The position numbers and the translations under genes were made by a program. Positions 58,554-64,000 of a stretch of DNA of 64,000 nucleotides are shown piece after piece. The stretch lies in assembly GCF_016892625.1 (NCBI RefSeq), contig NZ_JAFEMW010000001.1, positions 1,302,001-1,366,000 on the forward strand. Direction: 5' to 3'. This DNA comes from Brevibacterium sp. RIT 803 (GTDB lineage: Bacteria > Actinomycetota > Actinomycetes > Actinomycetales > Brevibacteriaceae). Each line of letters begins with the position of its first letter. The stretch's first letter is position 1. A model generated the notes under the pieces. That model made no database searches. It saw only the letters and a program-made list of their open reading frames with translations, and was not told the DNA's origin.

Positions 58554-60068
58554 ATGGACCACAATGACGACTCAACGACCTTCAAGTTGGCGGCCGTTGA
58601 CCTCGGAGCGACCAGCGGCCGCGTGATCCTCGGCGGGTTCGAAGACGGCGTGCTGCGGATGAAGCACGTGGCACGGTTTCCGAATACGCCGCTCGCGCTG
58701 TTGGAGGTCAACGGCGAAGCGCGCGTTCCTGACCACGACGGGGATGTAGGCAATGGTGAGAGGCTGTACTGGAACATCCACTCCCTGTTCGCGGCGGTTC
58801 AGGACGGACTGCGGGAAGCCGCGCAAATCGCTCCCGGTCTGATCAGCATCGGAATCGACTCCTGGGCCGTTGACTACGGTCTGCTGCGCAAGGGTCGACT
58901 GCTCGGATCCCCGCATCACTACCGCGACGAGCGAACAGCGCGAGGGGTTGAGCTCGTCCATTCCCGGGTCGCTCCCACTGAGCTGTTCGAACGCAATGGT
59001 CTTCAACATCTCGACTTCAACACTATGTTCCAACTGGCAGTGGAATCAGAGACCGGATTCCTCGCCCTGGCCGATGAGGTTCTGCTCATTCCCGACCTGC
59101 TTGCCTACTGGCTGACAGGACGATCGTATGCAGAGATGACGAATGCGTCGACAACAGGACTGCTCTCGGTCACAACGCGAGCTTGGGACACCGAACTGCT
59201 CGACGAACTCGGACTCACACGGGACCTTCTGCCACCAATCGTCCGATCCGGTGAAGCCATCGGACACATCACCGACGCGACTGCACGACGGCTGGGAGCA
59301 GATCATGACGTCCAGGTCACGGCCGTGGGGTCCCACGACACCGCCTCGGCGGTGGTGGCAGTTCCCTTCTCATCGAAACGATCGGCCTACATTTCGAGTG
59401 GAACCTGGTCCTTGGTGGGCCTTGAACTGGACGAACCAGTGCTCTCGGGCGCGGCCCGGGAAGCGAACTTCACGAACGAAGGCGGAGTCGATGACACCGT
59501 CCGATTCCTCACAAACGTCTCGGGCCTGTGGTTGCTCAGTGAATCGATGCGCCATTGGCAGGCCGATTCGAACGACGCACAGCGCAGTGCCGACCTCCAG
59601 ACGCTGCTCGCAGATGCCGGGGCCGTGAAGTTCCATTTCGAGGTGTTCGATCCCGCCGATGCGCGGTTCCTTCCACCTGGTGACATGCCCAGCAGGATTG
59701 CAGAATGGTACACGGACCACGACCTGCGGCCACCCGAGTCCCCCGCCGAGGTGGTGCGGTGCATTCTCGAATCCCTGGCCGAGGCCTACTCCCGCACCAT
59801 CGACACCGCCGAGGCGTTGGCCAAGACTGCCGTCGACACCATCCACGTCGTCGGAGGCGGATCGCAGAACGCATTGCTGTGCCAGTTGACAGCGAACCGG
59901 ACGCGCCGCCCCGTTGTAGCCGGACCAGTCGAAGCGACCGCGATCGGCAACCTCCTCGTCCAGGCCCGAACCATGGGCCTAGTCGAGGAGGACGCCTCAT
60001 TGTCGGATCTGCGTGAGATCGTGCGGCGGTCGTTTCCTGTCACGGAGTACCTGCCTGAAACGACCTGA
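58554..60068 (+). CDS. rhaB: Rhamnulokinase
   Basis: FGGY-family sugar kinase of 504 residues that phosphorylates L-rhamnulose at O1. The N-terminal phosphate loop is AVDLGATSGRVILGGF, SWAVDYGLL follows, and the C-terminal ATP motif is VVGGGSQNALLCQLTAN. The ATG at 58554 lies just after the aldolase-dehydrogenase stop (58542). It is the last gene of the rhamnose operon; a 60-base palindrome follows. Confidence 0.92.
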   Translation: MDHNDDSTTFKLAAVDLGATSGRVILGGFEDGVLRMKHVARFPNTPLALLEVNGEARVPDHDGDVGNGERLYWNIHSLFAAVQDGLREAAQIAPGLISIGIDSWAVDYGLLRKGRLLGSPHHYRDERTARGVELVHSRVAPTELFERNGLQHLDFNTMFQLAVESETGFLALADEVLLIPDLLAYWLTGRSYAEMTNASTTGLLSVTTRAWDTELLDELGLTRDLLPPIVRSGEAIGHITDATARRLGADHDVQVTAVGSHDTASAVVAVPFSSKRSAYISSGTWSLVGLELDEPVLSGAAREANFTNEGGVDDTVRFLTNVSGLWLLSESMRHWQADSNDAQRSADLQTLLADAGAVKFHFEVFDPADARFLPPGDMPSRIAEWYTDHDLRPPESPAEVVRCILESLAEAYSRTIDTAEALAKTAVDTIHVVGGGSQNALLCQLTANRTRRPVVAGPVEATAIGNLLVQARTMGLVEEDASLSDLREIVRRSFPVTEYLPETT

Positions 60069-60110
60069 CCCAGCAGCGACATTCGAACTCGAACTATGGC
60101 CTGAAACTGA

Positions 60111-60170
60111 AACAGTCGGTAAGTTCTGGTCGAATCTCGTGTGATTTTCGACTAGAACTTACCGACTGTT
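60111..60170. repeat. 60-base palindrome, copy 3
   Basis: It has the outer part AACAGTCGGTAAGTTC, differing from copies 1 and 2 at two positions, and both changes are matched on the other arm (GACTGTT). The inner arm TGGTCGAA/TTCGACTA is again different but mostly paired. It lies between convergent rhaB and the oxidoreductase gene. Confidence 0.85.
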
Positions 60171-60210
60171 GGTGTTGCCCGCAGCGCCGTGGTGTTGCCC
60201 GCAGCGCCGT
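60171..60210. repeat. 20-base tandem duplication
   Basis: GGTGTTGCCCGCAGCGCCGT occurs twice in direct tandem between the third palindrome and the end of the oxidoreductase gene. It is a perfect slippage-type duplication without coding sense. Confidence 0.85.
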
Positions 60211-60219
60211 GGAGCTGCC

Positions 60220-61242
60220 TCAGCTCTCGGCGCCGACGGCCACGACCATCTTGCCGAAGTTGCGGCCAGCGAGCAGATCGTTGAAGTACTCGGGTGTCTT
60301 GTCCAGGCCCGGGCGAATGTCCTCGCGGTAGCGGACCTTTCCTTCCTTGACCCAGCCGCTCATGTCGTTCAGGAAGTTCTCGTGATGCTTCTCGACGAAT
60401 TCGGTCTGGATGAACCCACGCACGTTGAGTGACCTCGTCAGAATGTTGCCCATGAGCGCACCCGAACGGTCGGGGCCCTCAGGCAGTTCGGTGAGGTTGT
60501 AGTTGGCGACGAGTCCGCAGACGGGTACGCGTGCGTAGGTGTTCAGACGTGGCAGCACGGCCTTGAACACGTCTCCGCCGACATTCTCGAAGTAGACGTC
60601 GATGCCCTGTGGCACCGATTCTTTGAGTTCGTCCTTGAGGTTGCCCGTCCTGTGGTCAAGCGCCACATCAAAGCCGAGCTCGCCCAGGTGGGCGACCTTG
60701 TCGGGTCCGCCAGCGATGCCGACGGCCTTCGCGCCCTTGATCTTCGCGATCTGGCCGACGACGGAGCCGACGGGGCCGGTAGCAGCAGCGACGGCCACAG
60801 TCTCGCCTTCCTGCGGGCGCCCGATCTCAAGGAGTCCTGCGTATGCGGTGAAGCCAGGCATGCCCAGCACACCCAACGCGGTGCTGACGGGGGCGACTTC
60901 GGGATCGAGGCGGCGCAGGTATGCAGCCTTCTCAACGGAGTACTCCTGCCATCCGCCGTAGCCGAGGACTGTGTCTCCGGTGGAGAAGTCTGACGAGTTC
61001 GATTCGACGACTTCTGAGACTGTGGCGCCAACCATGACATCGCCGACCTCAACCGGCTTCGCATAGGACTTCGCATCCGACATCCGACCGCGCATATAAG
61101 GGTCGAGTGAGAGGTACAGGGTCCGGAGCAGAACCTCACCGTCCTGCGGCTTCGGCAGTTCTACCTCGTCGAGCAGGTAGTTCTCAGCAGTAGGTGTTCC
61201 TACTGGTCGGGAGTTTAGGAGAATCCGGTGGTTAGTCGTCAT
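60220..61242 (-). CDS. NADP-dependent medium-chain oxidoreductase (CurA/PTGR type)
   Basis: Zinc-independent medium-chain dehydrogenase/reductase of 340 residues, similar to NADPH-dependent alkenal/curcumin reductases. Motifs are LSLDPYMRGRMS near residue 50 and the NADPH motif ATGPVGSVVGQIAKIKGAKAVGIAGG; YFENVGGDVF also fits. The ATG at 61242 was chosen over the ATG two codons earlier because AAAGGA is well spaced for it. It may be in one transcript with the DUF402 gene upstream. Confidence 0.87.
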   Translation of the reverse strand: MTTNHRILLNSRPVGTPTAENYLLDEVELPKPQDGEVLLRTLYLSLDPYMRGRMSDAKSYAKPVEVGDVMVGATVSEVVESNSSDFSTGDTVLGYGGWQEYSVEKAAYLRRLDPEVAPVSTALGVLGMPGFTAYAGLLEIGRPQEGETVAVAAATGPVGSVVGQIAKIKGAKAVGIAGGPDKVAHLGELGFDVALDHRTGNLKDELKESVPQGIDVYFENVGGDVFKAVLPRLNTYARVPVCGLVANYNLTELPEGPDRSGALMGNILTRSLNVRGFIQTEFVEKHHENFLNDMSGWVKEGKVRYREDIRPGLDKTPEYFNDLLAGRNFGKMVVAVGAES

Positions 61243-61319
61243 GGACATGATTCCTTTCATCGACGCCGTGCACTGTCTGCGCACGGTCGCTGCTGGTCTG
61301 CGGGCTGAAACTGTAGTGT

Positions 61320-62120
61320 TCAGATCCAGTCCTTGGTGTAGCAACCACTTCGAATCCGCTGATGTTCCTGATTCTGCGAAGAATTCGTTGTCGTCCGCGA
61401 CACCAGGCTGCGTGCCATCGTCTCCCACTTCGAATCGAATGCCCAGGTGAACTCGCCGAGGTGGTCAAGCAGCTTCGCACCATTGCTCCGGATGATGTCC
61501 GTCCACTCTCGCGGCCAAGCACCGTAGTTCGCTGCGGCGGCGAGCTCGTCGACGTCTTTGAACACCGCCCCGTTCGGGTTGAGGCCGTCCGTATTGTGCA
61601 ACGGCATGCTCTCGACGGGGAACGTGATATCGAGGATGTGATCGCTGGTGTACAGGGCAACACTCGTGCGGCGATGGGTGGCTTCGAGGTTGACATACCA
61701 ATCCGCACGAACTGTGCCATCGACAGCCGGTTTGAGCAGCACCCACACGGAGAATGGAACTCCGGGCGGGACGATCTTGAGCACCCCGAGCCCGCGCCAG
61801 CTGCCGGGCGCCTTGATCCGTCGAGGCGCCTCGGCCGGCGGGCGAAAACGATCCTTCAGCGGAACGTCGTGGGGATTCGAATCCTCCCATCCGACGATCC
61901 TCGTGTCGACGGTCTCGGTGCCTCCGGCCATCCACAGCACGGCACCGGCCTGCCCGTCCTCGATCACACGCATCGGTCGGCGCACCTCGGCGTGGTCGCG
62001 GTCGAAATCGAATCGTCGAAACAACCACGTCACGGTATCGCCGGGCGTCCAGAAGGGCCCCTCACCCACGCGACGTGTACCGGGTGGGACGTCGATCTCG
62101 TACGGATCGGTGAACTCCAT
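61320..62120 (-). CDS. DUF402 domain protein
   Basis: Protein of 266 residues. The C-terminal half has the DUF402 (FomD/Ntdp-like) core: VWVLLKPAVDGTVRADWYVNLEATHRRT, then LDITFPVESMPL and KDVDELAAAANYG, where the metal-binding Asp residues lie. Characterised relatives are nucleoside or nucleotidyl phosphatases; the substrate here is unknown. It is divergent from the amidohydrolase gene and upstream of the oxidoreductase gene. Confidence 0.8.
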   Translation of the reverse strand: MEFTDPYEIDVPPGTRRVGEGPFWTPGDTVTWLFRRFDFDRDHAEVRRPMRVIEDGQAGAVLWMAGGTETVDTRIVGWEDSNPHDVPLKDRFRPPAEAPRRIKAPGSWRGLGVLKIVPPGVPFSVWVLLKPAVDGTVRADWYVNLEATHRRTSVALYTSDHILDITFPVESMPLHNTDGLNPNGAVFKDVDELAAAANYGAWPREWTDIIRSNGAKLLDHLGEFTWAFDSKWETMARSLVSRTTTNSSQNQEHQRIRSGCYTKDWI

Positions 62121-62249
62121 AAAGGCAGTCTAAGTTCATGTCATGAGTGAGGGCTGGACACACACGAGCCCGCTTCTCAGGCACCGATACAGCCGAGCCG
62201 CTGCCCGCCGCTTCAGCCCGCTCAGCGGCCACCGCCTAAGGTGGTGGGC

Positions 62250-63203
62250 ATGGACGACTTCACACTTCCCGATCGCAAGGACGCGACTCATCGCAGCGAG
62301 GCGACCACACCGTCGCATACCCCGCCGCGCACCGATGCCGACATTCCGGGCTACCTCGAGGCGCTGGGCATCCCCGGCCTCGCCGACATCCACATCCACT
62401 TCCTGCCGACCAACGTCCTCGACAAGGTGTGGGCATACTTCGACGCCGCCGAAGCCAGTTATGGCTATCCGTGGCCGATCCACTACCGCTATGGCACGGA
62501 GACCCGCCTCCAGATCGTCCGTGACCTGGGCGTCCGTGCGATCCCGGCTCTGACCTATCCGCACAAACCAGGCATGGCCGCCTGGCTCAATGAGTGGAAT
62601 CGTGAGTTCGCCGCCGCCCACGAAGATGTCATCCACTGCGCAACCCTGTACGCGGAGCCGGAATCCGCCGACTACGTCCCCGAGGCACTGGCGGCCGGGG
62701 CCGGACTGTTCAAGGTCCATATCCAGGTGGGTGGCTTCTCCCCCGATGACCCTGTGCTCGATCGGGCGTGGGCGGCGCTTGCCGAAGCGCAGGTGCCCAT
62801 CGTCATCCACGCCGGCTCCGAGCCGCTGCCCGGCACCTACACCGGTCCGCAGGCGGTGGCGAAGGTCCTTAAGCGGTTCCCGTCCCTGCGCTTCGTCATC
62901 GCCCACATGGGCATGCCCGAATACGATGCCTTCGCCAGCCTCGCCGAGGATTACAACGGAGTCCACCTGGACACGACGATGTACGTGTCAGGGTTCTTCT
63001 CCTCCCCCGCTGAGGTGGACCCGGCGTACCGTGAACGCTTGGCTGGTCTGCAGGACAAGATCATCCTCGGCTCGGACTTCCCGAATATTCCCTACCCCTA
63101 TGCGGATCAGATCTCGGGGCTGGCAGAGCTCGACCTCGGCGATGATTGGATGCGCTCGGTGTTGTGGCGCAATGGTGCGCGGATCCTCGGGCTCGATGGC
63201 TGA
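62250..63203 (+). CDS. Amidohydrolase-family metal hydrolase
   Basis: TIM-barrel amidohydrolase (Amidohydro_2 type) of 317 residues. The N-terminal metal motif is ADIHIHF; further ligands lie in VIHAGSE, FVIAHMG and ILGSDFPN. Family members include decarboxylases and lactone hydrolases; no substrate can be assigned. The ATG at 62250 follows AAGGTGG; GTG codons just upstream are in frame. The 3' end is duplicated (see the repeat at 63183). Confidence 0.83.
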   Translation: MDDFTLPDRKDATHRSEATTPSHTPPRTDADIPGYLEALGIPGLADIHIHFLPTNVLDKVWAYFDAAEASYGYPWPIHYRYGTETRLQIVRDLGVRAIPALTYPHKPGMAAWLNEWNREFAAAHEDVIHCATLYAEPESADYVPEALAAGAGLFKVHIQVGGFSPDDPVLDRAWAALAEAQVPIVIHAGSEPLPGTYTGPQAVAKVLKRFPSLRFVIAHMGMPEYDAFASLAEDYNGVHLDTTMYVSGFFSSPAEVDPAYRERLAGLQDKIILGSDFPNIPYPYADQISGLAELDLGDDWMRSVLWRNGARILGLDG

Positions 63204-63230
63204 GCGGGTCCTCGGGTTCGACGGCTGAGC
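63183..63230 (+). repeat. Duplicated 3' end of the amidohydrolase gene
   Basis: The last codons plus the stop (CCTCGGGCTCGATGGCTGAG) are repeated directly after it as CCTCGGGTTCGACGGCTGAG, a 24-base period with two changes, so a second in-frame-looking stop follows. It is a diverged slippage duplication. Confidence 0.75.
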
Positions 63231-63264
63231 GGCAGAGATCTCAGTCTCTGCGTGGCCGCAGGGT

Positions 63265-63804
63265 TCAGCTCTCGCGGGGAATTCGCTCCGCTCCGATGAC
63301 GCCTCGCAGCATCTCGTCATCGATCGGCGCCCCTCTCCGGGTGACGCTGATCTGACCTGTAGGTTCGAGGATCACGCATGCCACCTCGGCGCGCTGTCGG
63401 ATTCCTGCCATTCGCAGCTTCGAATACACTTCGGCGGGGTCGACATGGGCCCTGGCAAGGTTGTCGGTCAGCAGCTCGCTGCCAGCCATGAGTACAATCG
63501 CGGGACTGTTGACGATGCCTGCGATGCGGTGGAAGCGGCGAGCCTTTCCGGTCAGAGCCTGGAGGATCAGCAGGGTGGCCAAGGCCAGGAGACCAGCAAT
63601 GAGGGTCGGAGTGTCACCGAGGATCGAACGACCGATGATCGCACCCAAGGCGATGATGGCGGCGAGGTCGAAACTCGAGAGGCTCGCGAGGGTCCGTTGG
63701 CCGAAAACGCGGACGAGAATAATGATGCCGAGGTAGAAGGCAATGCAGGATACGACGATCCTCACCACATCGATGCCGTCGAGTCCGAATTCCAGCCAGT
63801 CCAT
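63265..63804 (-). CDS. DUF421 membrane protein (YetF-like)
   Basis: Protein of 179 residues with three N-terminal membrane segments (IVVSCIAFYLGIIILVRVFG, LAAIIALGAIIGRSIL, IAGLLALATLLILQAL) and a cytoplasmic DUF421 domain (VILMAGSELLTDNLARAHVD). YetF/YcaP-like proteins are inner-membrane proteins, some linked to germination or stress; the function is unknown. It is 42 bases downstream of the truncated gene at the window edge, on the same strand. Confidence 0.85.
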   Translation of the reverse strand: MDWLEFGLDGIDVVRIVVSCIAFYLGIIILVRVFGQRTLASLSSFDLAAIIALGAIIGRSILGDTPTLIAGLLALATLLILQALTGKARRFHRIAGIVNSPAIVLMAGSELLTDNLARAHVDPAEVYSKLRMAGIRQRAEVACVILEPTGQISVTRRGAPIDDEMLRGVIGAERIPRES

Positions 63805-63846
63805 GTATTTCCTCCCGACTGGATACTACAACTTCATGCCTGCAGC

Positions 63847-64000
63847 TCAGCGGGAACGGATCCATTCATCGACCGTGACGGTCGAGAGCCTCGGCGAATC
63901 CGGGATGAGGCCATTGCCGGACATCGGTCCTGGGATCGGGATCGGCACGATCTTCGGAACAACCCTCGTACGGGATCCGCCACTCGGACCTGCTCCGACA
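63847..64000 (-). CDS. Unrecognised gene, C-terminal end only
   Basis: About 50 codons of a minus-strand gene entering from the window edge and ending at a TGA (63849-63847). The visible end reads KIVPIPIPGPMSGNGLIPDS, then PRLSTVTVDEWIRSR. It is Pro- and Gly-rich, with no domain that I recognise. Its codon use is like that of its neighbours, and it lies 42 bases ahead of the DUF421 gene, so both may be in one transcript. Confidence 0.5.
   Translation of the reverse strand, partial: VGAGPSGGSRTRVVPKIVPIPIPGPMSGNGLIPDSPRLSTVTVDEWIRSR

Noticed and set aside
61870..61892. tRNA-like GGATTCGAATCC string
   Set aside because: It lies inside the DUF402 gene and no cloverleaf can be drawn around it.

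Overview
The window is chromosomal DNA from a GC-rich actinobacterium. Brevibacterium or a close relative in the Micrococcales is my best guess, inferred from gene content and codon use and not proven. It is gene-dense, with about 57 protein genes. I saw no rRNA, tRNA, CRISPR array, transposase or phage gene. Start codons are mostly ATG, with several GTG starts and many 4-base ATGA or GTGA gene overlaps.

Layout. 1-1763: a truncated L-lactate permease and its divergent FadR-type regulator, with a clear operator between them. 1845-13891: a zinc-scarcity block. It holds a complete AztABCD zinc uptake system with two AztD metallochaperone paralogues, a large RND exporter, a CobW/G3E GTPase, the zinc regulator Zur, a second CobW-like protein that has lost its P-loop, and a zinc-free ribosomal protein L36. 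At least three sites of the form TGNNAANNNTTNNCA/TG, probably Zur boxes, lie in front of these genes. 13882-34734: mixed accessory and housekeeping genes, including a MobA-like protein, an amidase, a TetR/glycosyltransferase pair, a PEP mutase-like enzyme, a double VOC protein, a RecQ helicase with a phosphoribosyltransferase-like tail, a small exporter with a divergent TetR, a MocR regulator, the LysE exporter with its LysR regulator, a small AAA ATPase, a YhgE/Pip protein with a degenerate ABC ATPase, a DUF805 protein, and an MFS/MarR pair.

34910-38907: the riboflavin operon ribD-ribE-ribBA-ribH behind an FMN riboswitch. The riboswitch terminator also carries the ribosome binding site of ribD. 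38908-43653: a DUF559/AbiEi-like gene between two copies of a 60-base palindrome, then pyruvate oxidase and an MFS transporter. 43697-49397: a JetA-JetB-JetC condensin operon of the Wadjet/MksBEF type, with no jetD next to it. 49633-52218: a PAP2 protein, a YjbR protein and an asparaginase. 52291-60068: a complete L-rhamnose catabolic locus (LacI regulator, transporter, mutarotase, isomerase, aldolase-dehydrogenase fusion, kinase). 60111-64000: a third copy of the 60-base palindrome, an oxidoreductase, a DUF402 protein, an amidohydrolase, a DUF421 protein and a truncated gene.

The genes work together in four modules: zinc acquisition and sparing under Zur; riboflavin synthesis under FMN; rhamnose breakdown to dihydroxyacetone phosphate and lactate; and a three-subunit SMC complex. 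The observations most worth follow-up are the 60-base palindrome family with covarying arms, JetABC without JetD, the P-loop-less CobW protein, and the shared Zur/leaderless promoter of aztA and aztB.
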